Shown: one piece after another, positions 27,113 to 35,826 of the stretch
Numbering within the stretch: the first letter of the stretch is position 1
Layout: each line of letters begins with the position of its first letter
Origin: Pseudooceanicola onchidii
GTDB taxonomy: Bacteria > Pseudomonadota > Alphaproteobacteria > Rhodobacterales > Rhodobacteraceae
Reading direction: 5' to 3'
Assembly (NCBI RefSeq): GCF_004959925.1
Contig: NZ_SPUW01000002.1
Span: 124,001-188,000 of the forward strand
Length of the DNA: 64,000 nt
Notes under the pieces: model-generated
The model's input: the letters and a program-made list of their open reading frames with translations, nothing else
Databases searched by the model: none
Told to the model about the DNA's origin: nothing
Translations under genes and position numbers: made by a program

Positions 27113-28456
27113 ATGTCACTGGACCGGATGCTGAAACGGATCGCGCGGTTCACCCGGATGCCCGCGCCCGAGATGCTGGCGCTGGCCTATGCCGGGTTCA
27201 TCCTGGCGGGCACCCTGCTGTTGATGACGCCCTGGGCCACGACGCGGCCGATCAGCTGGATGGATGCCATCTTCACCTCGACCTCGGCGGTGACGGTCAC
27301 GGGGCTTGCTGTGCTGGACACCGGGACCGACCTGACCTTCTTCGGGCAATGCGTCGTTCTGGTGTTGATCCAGCTGGGCGGGCTGGGGCTGATGACCTTT
27401 GCCGTGCTGCTACTGGCGGCGCTTGGCGTGTCGGTCGGCCTGCCGCAGCGCGTGGTGCTGCGCGAAGAACTGGGGCAGTCGTCGCTGCATGACCTGATGC
27501 GCCTTGCGTCGCTGGTGTTCCGCGTCGCGCTGGTCTGCGAGGCGGGCGGCGTCCTGATCCTGTCGGTGCCCTTCATCCGGGACTATGGGGTTGCCGAGGG
27601 CCTTTGGGCGGCGCTGTTCCACACGGTGTCGGCCTTCAACAACGCGGGGTTCTCGCTCTGGTCCGACAGCCTGATGCGGTATGTCGACGATCCGCTGGTG
27701 ATCCTGCCGATCTCGGCCCTGTTCATCGTCGGCGGCATCGGCTTCATCGTCATCGGCGACCTTTGGGAACATCGCAAATGGCGGCCGCTGTCGCTGCATT
27801 CCAAGCTGATGCTGGTCGGCACGCTTGGACTGATCCTATGGGGGTGGGTGTCGATCGCGGTGCTTGAATGGCACAATCCCCGCACGCTTGGCGATCTGAG
27901 CTTCGGCGGCAAGATCCTGGGGTCGTTCTTCCAGGGGGTCAGCCCGCGCACCGCCGGGTTCAATTCGGTCGATATCGGCGGGCTGCACGATTCCACCTCG
28001 CTGATCGTGATCCTGCTGATGCTGGTCGGGGGCGGGTCGACCTCGACCGCCGGGGGGATCAAGGTCACCAGCTTCTTCGTGCTGCTTCTGACCATCGTCG
28101 CCTTTTTCCGGCGCCGCACGAACCTGCGGATCTACAACCGGTCGATCGGCTTCGAATCCGTCTTCCGGGTGATGGCGTTGACGGCGGTGTCGATGCTGAT
28201 CGTGCTGTCGGGGATCTTCATCGTCTCGATCTCGCACGACGGGGAAATCTTCGATCTGATCTTCGAGGTCGCATCGGCCTTCGGCACCACCGGCCTGTCG
28301 CGCGGATCGACCGGAGAGTTGGACACCACAGGCCGCATCGTGCTGATCCTGATCATGTTCATCGGCCGCGTCGGTCCGCTGACACTGGGCTTTCTGCTGG
28401 CCACCCGCATGGTGCCGCGCGTCCGCTACCCCGAAGCGCAGGTGTTCCTGGGCTAG
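27113..28456 (+). CDS. ktrB: TrkH/KtrB family potassium channel subunit
   Basis: A 447-residue integral membrane protein made of four M1-P-M2 repeats. All four selectivity-filter loops are visible: TSTSAVTVTGLAVLD, HTVSAFNNAGFSLW, QGVSPRTAGFNSVD and ASAFGTTGLSRGS. The flexible gate GGGSTSTAGGIKVTSF, typical of TrkH/KtrB, follows the third. It imports potassium (often Na+-coupled in Ktr) under control of the preceding RCK protein. The start at 27113 lies 4 nt after ktrA; an upstream ATG at 27086 is inside ktrA. Confidence 0.93.
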   Translation: MSLDRMLKRIARFTRMPAPEMLALAYAGFILAGTLLLMTPWATTRPISWMDAIFTSTSAVTVTGLAVLDTGTDLTFFGQCVVLVLIQLGGLGLMTFAVLLLAALGVSVGLPQRVVLREELGQSSLHDLMRLASLVFRVALVCEAGGVLILSVPFIRDYGVAEGLWAALFHTVSAFNNAGFSLWSDSLMRYVDDPLVILPISALFIVGGIGFIVIGDLWEHRKWRPLSLHSKLMLVGTLGLILWGWVSIAVLEWHNPRTLGDLSFGGKILGSFFQGVSPRTAGFNSVDIGGLHDSTSLIVILLMLVGGGSTSTAGGIKVTSFFVLLLTIVAFFRRRTNLRIYNRSIGFESVFRVMALTAVSMLIVLSGIFIVSISHDGEIFDLIFEVASAFGTTGLSRGSTGELDTTGRIVLILIMFIGRVGPLTLGFLLATRMVPRVRYPEAQVFLG

Positions 28457-28472
28457 GACTGACGCGCGACCC

Positions 28473-29120
28473 TCACGTCTGCAGCATCCGCAGGCCCTGC
28501 GTCACGTCCGACCGCACCGCAAGCCGCAGGCCCGGTTCGTCGCCCGCCTTCAGCGCAGCTATGATAAGCCTATGGAAATGCGGGGATTCCTTGCGGTGGA
28601 GTCGCCCGTAGAGCTTGCGCATCGTCGGCCCCAGCTGCAGCCAGACGGTTTCCGCCATAGCCAGCATCGCGGGCGCCTGGGCGCGCAGGTACAGCGTGCG
28701 GTGGAATTCCAGATTGGTCCGGATATAGCCGACGGCATCGTGGCGCTCGACCACTTCCGAGATCGTGGAGTTGATCGTCTGAAGCCGGTCGATCAGCGCG
28801 ATGTGGGCCCGGGGCAGCGCGCGCGAGGCCAGCTCGACCTCAAGCAGGGCCCGCAGGGCGGCCAGTTCCTCGATCCGTTCATTGGTGATCTCGGGCGTCG
28901 AGACCCGACCCGAAGCCGACAGGGTCAGTGCGCCTTCGGCGACCAGCCGCCGGATCGCTTCGCGTGCGGGGGTCATCGAGACTCCGAATTCCTTGCCGAT
29001 GCCGCGCAGTGTCAGAGATTCGCCCGGCGGAATCTCTCCGTGCATGATGCGGGTCCGCAGACCGCGATAGACGCGTTCATGGGCGGCGGGCGAGGGATCG
29101 GGACGGGTCTGGATCAACAT
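28473..29120 (-). CDS. GntR family transcriptional regulator (FadR/FCD type)
   Basis: A 215-residue regulator. The N-terminal winged helix (about 17-80) contains LRTRIMHGEIPPGESLTL and GVSMTPAREAIRRLVAEGAL. The FCD effector domain (about 90-215) contains NLEFHRTLYLRAQAPAMLAM, with metal-ligand-type His. The ATG at 29120 is chosen; a TTG at 29156 would add 12 residues without a better ribosome site. It is convergent with ktrB and not adjacent to an obvious target operon, so its ligand is unknown. Confidence 0.85.
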   Translation of the reverse strand: MLIQTRPDPSPAAHERVYRGLRTRIMHGEIPPGESLTLRGIGKEFGVSMTPAREAIRRLVAEGALTLSASGRVSTPEITNERIEELAALRALLEVELASRALPRAHIALIDRLQTINSTISEVVERHDAVGYIRTNLEFHRTLYLRAQAPAMLAMAETVWLQLGPTMRKLYGRLHRKESPHFHRLIIAALKAGDEPGLRLAVRSDVTQGLRMLQT

Positions 29121-29162
29121 GCATGGTTTTGTGATCACATCCACGCGCAAGGTCAAGATGCC

Positions 29163-29858
29163 TCAGCTGGGATCAAACCTGATGCGGTGCAGTCCGGTGC
29201 CGTCGCTGCGCAGCCAGTTGCGCTGCGCCTTGTAGGGGCCGTGGATCTTTTCCACCTGCGCCCAGAAGCGGTCGGAATGGTTCATTTCAGCCAGATGCGC
29301 GACCTCGTGGGCGGCGACATAGGCCAGCACCTCGGGCGGGGCCATGATCAGCCGCCAAGAATACGACAGCGATCCATCCGATGCACAGCTGCCCCATCTC
29401 GACCGCGTGTCGCGCAGGGTGATGCGGGTGTAGTTGCGCCCCAACCGCGCGGCGTAAAGGTCCGAGGCCGACGCCAGCCGATCCCGGGCCAGGGTCTTGA
29501 GATAACCGGACAATCGCGCGGGCAGACGGTCGGGATCGCCGGGCACCAGAATGCGGTCAGCGTCGATCCGCACCGACCGGCCCGCGCCGGGCGCGATGGT
29601 CAGCGCGCGCCCTTCGACGGGGATCACCGCGCCATGGGCCACGAGGGTGACATCGCCGTGGCGCATCGCGTTGCGCCGCAGCCAGTCGGCCTTTTCCGCC
29701 GCAAAGGCCAGACCTGCCTTTTCCGTGACGCCACGGGGCAGGGTCAGCGTCACGCGCCCGTCCAGCGCCGAGACGCGCAGGGAAATCCGCCGCGCCCGAC
29801 CCGACCTTTTGAGATTGATTTCCACCGGGGGGTTGCCCGGCAGGACATGCTGGCCCAT
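29163..29858 (-). CDS. YgjP-like (SprT/DUF45) zinc metallopeptidase
   Basis: A 231-residue protein of the YgjP/DUF45 family. The zinc motif HEVAHLAEMNHSDRFWAQ gives HExxH plus the third His, as in SprT-like enzymes. Upstream is the typical RDTRSRWGSCASDGSLSYSW block. No signal peptide or membrane segment is seen. The frame opens 36 codons earlier, but that part overlaps non-conserved sequence; the ATG at 29858 matches the usual N-terminus of the family. The substrate is unknown. Confidence 0.87.
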   Translation of the reverse strand: MGQHVLPGNPPVEINLKRSGRARRISLRVSALDGRVTLTLPRGVTEKAGLAFAAEKADWLRRNAMRHGDVTLVAHGAVIPVEGRALTIAPGAGRSVRIDADRILVPGDPDRLPARLSGYLKTLARDRLASASDLYAARLGRNYTRITLRDTRSRWGSCASDGSLSYSWRLIMAPPEVLAYVAAHEVAHLAEMNHSDRFWAQVEKIHGPYKAQRNWLRSDGTGLHRIRFDPS

Positions 29859-29992
29859 ATCTGCCCCATCATCCGCGAGGCCACCCGCCTGCGCCGCTTC
29901 GGGCGTCAGGCCGAAAGCCTTTGACACCCACTGATGCTTATGGCAGGGGACGCGGATCGTCGGCAAGAGATGTCATCTGAAAGGGAACACAC

Positions 29993-30310
29993 ATGCCCAA
30001 GGAAGAATGGGGTACAAAGCGCGTTTGCCCCACCACCGGCAAACGGTTCTACGACCTCAACCAGTCCCCGATCGTCAGCCCCTACACGGGCGAGGTGGTC
30101 GAGTTTGACGAGACCAAGAACCGCATGATCGCCGCGGACGCGGAAGATGCGGCCAGCAAGAAGGCCAAAGAGGCCGACGACGAAGATGTCGTGCTGGACG
30201 ATGATGATGTCGACGTGGATATCGACGACGATCTGCTGGAAGAAGACGACGATGACGACAACGTCTCGCTCGACGAACTGGCGGACGTTGCGGACAACGA
30301 CGACGACTGA
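29993..30310 (+). CDS. FYDLN acid domain protein (TIGR02300 type)
   Basis: A 105-residue alphaproteobacterial protein. The N-terminal part, KEEWGTKRVCPTTGKRFYDL (about 3-22), has a Cys and the FYDLN signature. From about residue 60 it is almost pure Asp/Glu. The function is unknown; the acidic tail suggests nucleic-acid mimicry, metal binding or chaperone-like contacts. It stands alone between the metallopeptidase and tRNA-Ala. Confidence 0.93.
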   Translation: MPKEEWGTKRVCPTTGKRFYDLNQSPIVSPYTGEVVEFDETKNRMIAADAEDAASKKAKEADDEDVVLDDDDVDVDIDDDLLEEDDDDDNVSLDELADVADNDDD

Positions 30311-30416
30311 GTCAGGGCCTGATCTGGGGGCCAACGGGGCGCATGGATTTTTCGCTTGATCCGCCCCCCGCCTTCCCCTAGACAGCGCCGCACGGGTCAA
30401 ATCACTCGTGCACTAC

Positions 30417-30492
<76 letters not shown>

Positions 30493-30515
30493 AATCCCTT
30501 TCGGGATTTCGACCA

Positions 30516-30543
30516 AAAGGCCGCCTTCGGGCGGCCTTTGTCG
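30516..30543 (+). terminator. Terminator after tRNA-Ala
   Basis: A perfect 10-bp stem AAAGGCCGCC / GGCGGCCTTT with a TTCG loop lies 24 nt after the tRNA. A smaller AAATCCC-TTTC-GGGATTT hairpin (30492-30509) precedes it. This is a strong intrinsic terminator for the tRNA transcript. Confidence 0.85.
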
Positions 30544-30720
30544 TTTCAGGGCCCCTTGTCGTGCTGTGCTCACTCAGCCCACGGGCAGGCATTTATCCAC
30601 CTCACATTCATCCATCGATTTCACAGAAAAGGTCAGGAATACCCTAGTTGCCCTTACGTCACCTCCGGATACCCTGAGATGGCCACGACGTGGCAATCAC
30701 CTAAAAATTTGGAGAGAGTT

Positions 30721-31365
30721 ATGAAGACAATTTTGATTTCGAGTCTCGCGCTGGCGATAACTGCCGGCGCGGCCACGGCTGCTTCGTTCACACTTTACAA
30801 TGATCGAAGCACATATGAGACGGCCGTCAGCGCCATGGTTACCGGGCCGACGTTCTTCCTCGATTTCAACGATCCGAATGGCGACAACTATCCGGGTGTG
30901 GACGGGGATTTTCCGGACCAAGTCAATTTCAATACGATCGGCGCGACCAACCCTGCACTTGTGAACATCAACAACTACATCGGCGACACCGGTGATCCCT
31001 CGACCGTCAATAACGTGGGCATACTTGAAGGGGTGCTTTACCGAGACACCATCGCAATGGGCTTTAAAATCCTGAGCGGCTCCATTGAAGGCGCAGAGTT
31101 GTACGACTCGTCAGGAACTTCATTGGGTCAGGCTCTGCAGTTCACGTCGTTCGACTTTATCGGGATCATCTCGGACACGGCGTTCACGCGATTCAACTTG
31201 CTTCCGAATATCTTTGGACCATCAACCTCCGTCGCGGGTGGATACGACCGCGTCTTCATTGATGACTTTACAGCAACCGCATCGCCGGTCCCCCTTCCGG
31301 CAAGCGTCCTCCTGCTGGGCGCGGCAGTGGGCGGTCTGGGCTTTGTGCGGCGCCGCCAAAGCTGA
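30721..31365 (+). CDS. VPLPA-CTERM sorting-domain secreted protein
   Basis: A 214-residue exported protein. The signal peptide is residues about 1-20 (ending ATAA), and the mature domain is rich in Asn, Asp, Gly, Thr and Phe without Cys. The C-terminus has the exosortase sorting signal: VPLPASVLLLGAAVGGLGF, then RRR. VPLPA-CTERM proteins of Rhodobacterales are handled by an exosortase (XrtD type) and are thought to go to the surface or matrix. No exosortase is in the window. GGAGAGAG precedes the ATG. Codon use and GC are lower than in neighbours, hinting at a different evolutionary history. Confidence 0.9.
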   Translation: MKTILISSLALAITAGAATAASFTLYNDRSTYETAVSAMVTGPTFFLDFNDPNGDNYPGVDGDFPDQVNFNTIGATNPALVNINNYIGDTGDPSTVNNVGILEGVLYRDTIAMGFKILSGSIEGAELYDSSGTSLGQALQFTSFDFIGIISDTAFTRFNLLPNIFGPSTSVAGGYDRVFIDDFTATASPVPLPASVLLLGAAVGGLGFVRRRQS

Positions 31366-31385
31366 TTGAGTTCAGTCAGTGGATT

Positions 31386-31416
31386 GGGGCGTCGGTCCGT
31401 TGTCCGGCGCCCCTTT
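31386..31416 (+). terminator. Terminator after the VPLPA-CTERM gene
   Basis: A 10-bp stem GGGGCGTCGG / CCGGCGCCCC (one G-T pair) with an 8-nt loop and a following TTT, 20 nt after the stop. Confidence 0.75.
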
Positions 31417-31520
31417 AGCGCCAGCGACCTCTGTTTTGACCTCTTGCCAGTTCGATCCCGTGGCCGGGCCTTCCGACGCTTTCCTGTCGCCTGTGGCCGC
31501 GATTCCGGCTAGGCAGCGGC

Positions 31521-32630
31521 ATGACCACCGACAGCTTCGACATTTTCCTCGTCTGCAACCCCGGGCTTGAGCCTGTCCTGAAGGACGAGGCCGCGGCGGC
31601 GGGATTCGCCGGTGCCAAGGCTGTGTCGGGCGGGGTCGAGATCTCTGGCACCTGGTCCGACGTCTGGCGGGCCAACCTGGATCTGCGGGGCGCGACGCGG
31701 GTGCTTGTGCGGATCGGCGGGTTCCCGGCGGTGCATCTTGCGCAGCTCGACAAGCGGTCGCGCAAGTTTCCCTGGGGCGACGTGCTGCGCCCGGACGTTC
31801 CGGTCAGCGTTGAGGCGACCTGCAAGGGATCCAAGATCTATCACGACCGCGCGGCGGCGCAGCGGGTTGCGACGGCGATCGCCGAGGAACTGGGCGCGCC
31901 GGTCACCAAGGATGCCAAGCTGCGCGTGATGGTGCGGATCGAGGACAACCTGGTGACCTTCAGCCTCGATACCACGGGCGAGTCGCTGCACAAGCGCGGG
32001 CACAAGGCGGCGGTCGGCAAGGCGCCGATGCGCGAAACGCTGGCCGCGCTTTTCCTGCGACAGTGCGGGTTCACGGGGTCCGAAACGGTGGTGGATCCGA
32101 TGTGCGGGTCCGGGACCTTCCCGATCGAGGCGGCGGAAATCGCGCTTGGGATGCAGCCGGGGCGGTCGCGGCGGTTCGCCTTCGAGGATCTCGCAAGCTT
32201 TGATGCGGATGCCTTTGCCGCGCTGCGTCGGGACACCAAAACAGACACTGATCTGCGGTTTTATGGCTTTGACCGGGACGACGGCGCCGTGGCCAACAGC
32301 CAGAAGAATGCCGAACGTGCCGGGGTGGCCGACTACTGCACCTTTGCCCGCGCGCCGATCAGCGACCTGATGCCGCCCGAGGGCGCGCCGGGCCTCGTCA
32401 TGATCAACCCGCCCTATGGCGGGCGGATCGGTAATCGCAAGATGCTGTTCGCCCTGCACGGTACCATGGGCGAGGTTCTGATGACCCGTTTCAGCGGCTG
32501 GCGCGTGGGCATCATCACCGACGACGGCGGGCTGGCCAAGGCGACCGGGCTGCCATTTCTGCCGACTGGGCGGGCGGTGGATCACGGCGGGCTGAAGGTC
32601 AAACTCTACCGCACCGATCCCCTGCCCTAG
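31521..32630 (+). CDS. THUMP-domain class I SAM-dependent RNA methyltransferase (RlmL-N/YcbY-like)
   Basis: A 369-residue enzyme. The N-terminal THUMP RNA-binding domain covers about 1-160, and a Rossmann methyltransferase domain follows. The SAM site VVDPMCGSGTFPIEAAEIAL is near 193-212, and the N6-type catalytic loop is MINPPYGGRIG near 294. Relatives methylate guanine-N2 in 23S rRNA or tRNA. The exact target base cannot be read here. Its stop shares CTAG with the convergent gamma-glutamyltransferase gene. Confidence 0.88.
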   Translation: MTTDSFDIFLVCNPGLEPVLKDEAAAAGFAGAKAVSGGVEISGTWSDVWRANLDLRGATRVLVRIGGFPAVHLAQLDKRSRKFPWGDVLRPDVPVSVEATCKGSKIYHDRAAAQRVATAIAEELGAPVTKDAKLRVMVRIEDNLVTFSLDTTGESLHKRGHKAAVGKAPMRETLAALFLRQCGFTGSETVVDPMCGSGTFPIEAAEIALGMQPGRSRRFAFEDLASFDADAFAALRRDTKTDTDLRFYGFDRDDGAVANSQKNAERAGVADYCTFARAPISDLMPPEGAPGLVMINPPYGGRIGNRKMLFALHGTMGEVLMTRFSGWRVGIITDDGGLAKATGLPFLPTGRAVDHGGLKVKLYRTDPLP

Positions 32631-34180
32631 ACGTCGTCTTCGCTGATCGCATCGGCCCAGGGCGACATGACCTCGGTACAGCCGGAATTCCGGCCGTTCA
32701 CCCGCCGCACGGCCGATGGACAGGCCCAGGCAAAGGGATAGACCGCATTCGGGCGCACCTGCGTGTCATGCTGCGCGGCCAGCGTGTCGAGCGTGCCTTG
32801 GGGTAGTGCGGCATCGGCGATCAGCGTGTCGCCCGCGATGTCGATGCGGGGGTGGTGAAAGGCGTCTTCCAGCGTCAGGCCCGCGTCCGTCATCATCGTC
32901 GACAGCTGCGCCACCGCGCCCAGGATCTTGCGCCCGCCAGACGCCCCGACGGCAAACCCGCCGGTTTCGTCCCTGACAATCGCCGGGCAGATGTTCATCA
33001 GGCAGGGCTGCCCGGGAGCGAGGGAGTTCGGCTTGCCCGGTTCCGGGTCGAACCACATGATGCCGTTGTTCATCGGGATGCCGGTCGATTGCGACAGCAC
33101 GCGCGACCCGAATATCGACAATAGGGTCTGCGTCACGGCGACCATGTTGCCCTCGCGGTCCACGACCGAGAAATGGGTGGTGCAGCCCGGGCTTGTGTGG
33201 GTTTCGCCATCGTGGCCCATGGTGGCGAGGCGGTGGTCATAGGCCGCCTTCAGCGCGGCGGCCATGGCGGGCATGTCCGGGGTCGCACTGACGGGCAGAC
33301 GGTCGAAATAATCGGCAAGGTTCGGGCCGGCGGTCAGGCCGGGCGTTGTGTACACGGTCGCGCCGCCACGGGCGATGCTGACCGGTTCAAAGACCCCCGC
33401 GCGGTAATCGGCGAGGTCCTGCAACGACAGGCTGCCGCCCTTGCCCTGCACATCCGACACCAGCGCGCGGGCAATGTCGCCTTCGTAGAAATCGCGGGCG
33501 CCGTGGGATGCCAGCCGCTCCAGCGTGGCGGCCATGCCCGAGAAATCGAGGTGCTGCTGCCCGCTGGCCGTCCAGCCGCCGATCTTGGGCCAGGTGCCCT
33601 CGTCGAGGAAAATCTTTGCCAGGTCGGGGTCCTGCGCGATCAGCCGGGCCGAGGATGTCGTCAGCAGCGCGGAATACCAGTCGGCGAGCGGGCCTTCCTT
33701 GGCCATGGCGATCGCCGGCTCCAGCAAATCGGCCCAGGGCATGGTGGCGAACCGCTGATGCGCGGCCTCCATCCCGGCGACATGGCCCGGGACGGCGATG
33801 GCGGTGGCGCCGTGGACGTTGCGGTCGTCCTTGACGGCGGGCCAGGGGAAGAGGTCGGACACCCGGCCCTGCCCGGTCAGCGGATAGTCCGCGACATCCA
33901 GCGCCGCCGGAGACCGCATCCCGAAGTTCAGCGCATAGGCACGCTGTTCCTTTTCACGCCAGATCACCATGGCGCCGCCGCCGCCCGGGCCGCTCATCCA
34001 CGGCTCGACCACGCCCAGCACAAAGGCCGTGGCGATGGCCGCGTCGATGGCATCACCCCCGGCCTTCAGCACCTCGGCCCCCGCCCGGGCCGCGCGGCTG
34101 TGCTGGGAGGCGACGACACCCGATTGCGTCTCTGTTACGCGCTTCCGGGTCTCTTGCGTCGTCGAGAAGTTGGTCAGCAT
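32627..34180 (-). CDS. Gamma-glutamyltransferase family protein
   Basis: A 517-residue Ntn-hydrolase of the GGT family, which is autocleaved before a threonine and moves gamma-glutamyl groups or hydrolyses related amides. The nucleophile block PGCTTHFSVVDREGN places Thr334 at the new N-terminus of the small subunit. SGPGGGGAMVIW near 63-74 and ASGGRKILGAV near 428 are the conserved glycine loops. No signal peptide is seen, so it is probably cytosolic, unlike the E. coli enzyme. It overlaps the upstream FAD oxidoreductase gene by one base (TGATG), so they form one operon. Substrate may be a small acyl amide rather than glutathione. Confidence 0.88.
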   Translation of the reverse strand: MLTNFSTTQETRKRVTETQSGVVASQHSRAARAGAEVLKAGGDAIDAAIATAFVLGVVEPWMSGPGGGGAMVIWREKEQRAYALNFGMRSPAALDVADYPLTGQGRVSDLFPWPAVKDDRNVHGATAIAVPGHVAGMEAAHQRFATMPWADLLEPAIAMAKEGPLADWYSALLTTSSARLIAQDPDLAKIFLDEGTWPKIGGWTASGQQHLDFSGMAATLERLASHGARDFYEGDIARALVSDVQGKGGSLSLQDLADYRAGVFEPVSIARGGATVYTTPGLTAGPNLADYFDRLPVSATPDMPAMAAALKAAYDHRLATMGHDGETHTSPGCTTHFSVVDREGNMVAVTQTLLSIFGSRVLSQSTGIPMNNGIMWFDPEPGKPNSLAPGQPCLMNICPAIVRDETGGFAVGASGGRKILGAVAQLSTMMTDAGLTLEDAFHHPRIDIAGDTLIADAALPQGTLDTLAAQHDTQVRPNAVYPFAWACPSAVRRVNGRNSGCTEVMSPWADAISEDDV

Positions 34181-35592
34181 CAGCTTGCCCCCCCTGCGGG
34201 CACGAGCTTGCCCGGGTTCATGATTCCGTTCGGATCCAGTGCCGCCTTGATCGCGCGCATCGCCGCCAGCGCGGCCGGGTCCTTGCGCCGGATCATCGAG
34301 CTGAGCTTGGCCGTGCCGATCCCGTGTTCGGCGCTGAACGATCCGCCCAGGGTCAGCACGATATCCTCGACCCGTTCCATGATCCGCTCCTTGAGCTCAT
34401 CAGACCCGGTGGTCGGGAAGACGGTGTAATGCACGTTGCCGTCGCCAAGGTGCGACACCACAGAGGTCGAGGCGCCCGGGTCGACCTCCTGCAGGGCGGC
34501 ATCGGCGCGGGTCAGGAAGGTTTCGACCTTGTCCAGCGGCACGGCGACGTCATTGGTCAGGCGCGCACCCCGGCTATAGGCGATTTCGGCGGCAGCCTCG
34601 CGGCGGGCCCACATGTCCTTCCGCTGCGCTTCGGTGCGCGCGACGATGGCGTCGTCGATCAGACCGTCTTCCAGATAGCGGACAAGGATTTCCTCAAGGT
34701 GGCTGACGATCGGGATCTCGCCGGTGTCATCGGGAGCGCAATCCTTGGGGGCCAGCGCGCCGACCTCGATCAGGATGTTGACTGGATGCGGGCCGTCGAA
34801 GGGGGCCTTGTGCGCCGGGTTCAGGGCGACGTGATCGTCGATGTAGCTTTGCGGCATGTATTCGAAGGCCTCGACCTGCCCGCCGGTTTCGCGCTGAATT
34901 TCATTCAGCAGCGGCAGGGCGTCGGACAGGTTCTGCATGCCGACCATCGCGGTGGCATAGGCCCCGGGCTTGGGATGCAGTTTCAACGTCGCGGCGGTGA
35001 TGATGCCAAGCGTTCCTTCCGACCCGATCAACAGGTGGCGCAGGTCGTAGCCCGAGTTGTTCTTGTGCAGGCCGCTCATCAGGTCGACGATCTCTCCGGT
35101 CGGCAGCACGGCTTCGATCCCGAGGACAAGATCCCGGGTGTTGCCGTAGCGCAGGACGTTCGACCCCCCGGCATTGGTGCCCAGGAACCCGCCGACACGG
35201 GCCGACCCCTTGGCCCCGAAGCTGAGAGGGAAGACAAGGTTCCGGGCATCCGCCGCATCGTGGATGTCCGACAGGATCGCCCCGGCTTCGACCACGGCCA
35301 GCTGCGCCTCGGCGCGAATCTCGCGGATCTTCGACATGCGTTCGAAGGACAGGATCACCGCCTCTCCGATCGCACCGCCGCACAGGCCGGTGCGACCGCC
35401 GACGGGGATCACCGGGAAAGGCGTGGCATTGGCCAGCTTCACCACCTCCGAGACCTCCTGCGTGGTCGCGGGCCGGACCACAGCAATTGGCGTGGCTTCA
35501 CGCTGTCCCGAAATATCAACGGCATAGGATGCGGTATCCGCGCCGGTCAGCACGTTGGCGGCGCCGACTATGGCCCGAAGCTGGTCGATCAT
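34180..35592 (-). CDS. FAD-binding oxidoreductase, GlcD/D-2-hydroxyacid dehydrogenase type
   Basis: A 470-residue flavoenzyme of the PCMH/vanillyl-alcohol oxidase fold, with FAD-oxidase C-terminal domain. The FAD loop is VIPVGGRTGLCGGAIGEAVI, then VGGFLGTNAGGSNVLRYG. In the C-terminal part VSHLGDGNVHYTVFP, FSAEHGIGTAKLS and LDPNGIMNPGKLVP are diagnostic of glycolate, D-lactate and D-2-hydroxyglutarate dehydrogenases. The ATG follows GGAG about 8 nt upstream. It is the first gene of an operon with a GGT-like gene. The substrate is a 2-hydroxyacid, otherwise unresolved. Confidence 0.9.
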   Translation of the reverse strand: MIDQLRAIVGAANVLTGADTASYAVDISGQREATPIAVVRPATTQEVSEVVKLANATPFPVIPVGGRTGLCGGAIGEAVILSFERMSKIREIRAEAQLAVVEAGAILSDIHDAADARNLVFPLSFGAKGSARVGGFLGTNAGGSNVLRYGNTRDLVLGIEAVLPTGEIVDLMSGLHKNNSGYDLRHLLIGSEGTLGIITAATLKLHPKPGAYATAMVGMQNLSDALPLLNEIQRETGGQVEAFEYMPQSYIDDHVALNPAHKAPFDGPHPVNILIEVGALAPKDCAPDDTGEIPIVSHLEEILVRYLEDGLIDDAIVARTEAQRKDMWARREAAAEIAYSRGARLTNDVAVPLDKVETFLTRADAALQEVDPGASTSVVSHLGDGNVHYTVFPTTGSDELKERIMERVEDIVLTLGGSFSAEHGIGTAKLSSMIRRKDPAALAAMRAIKAALDPNGIMNPGKLVPAGGAS

Positions 35593-35720
35593 CTGGCTCT
35601 CCTCACAAGCGGGGGGATCATGCGCCGGGGCCAGCGGAAGGACAAGGGAGGCATCCTGTCGGAAAACCGGGGTTTTCCCGCTTGACCTGTCTTCGTGCTT
35701 GGCCTAAACGGCCCCGGTCT

Positions 35721-35797
35721 GGCGGAGTAGCTCAGTTGGTTAGAGCAGCGGAATCATAATCCGCGTGTCGGGGGTTCAAGTCCCTCCTCCGCTACCA
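35721..35797 (+). tRNA. tRNA-Met (CAU), elongator
   Basis: A 77-nt cloverleaf from GGCGGAGTAGCTCAGTTGG to the encoded CCA at 35795-35797. The anticodon stem GCGGA/TCCGC closes loop ATCATAA, anticodon CAT. The first acceptor pair is G-U. The body resembles elongator tRNA-Met rather than initiator (no CGGG start and no three G-C anticodon-stem pairs). A lysidine tRNA-Ile2 is the less likely alternative. Confidence 0.92.
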
Positions 35798-35826
35798 GAT
35801 CCCCCCCTAAAACCGAAGATCCCGGA

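Noticed and set aside
25267-27153. Upstream extension of the AraC-GyrI frame to a 906-residue open frame
   Set aside because: The extension runs antisense to accA and ktrA, both clear genes; its translation is low-information Arg/His/Gln-rich sequence, and the AraC start at 25266 has a good ribosome site.
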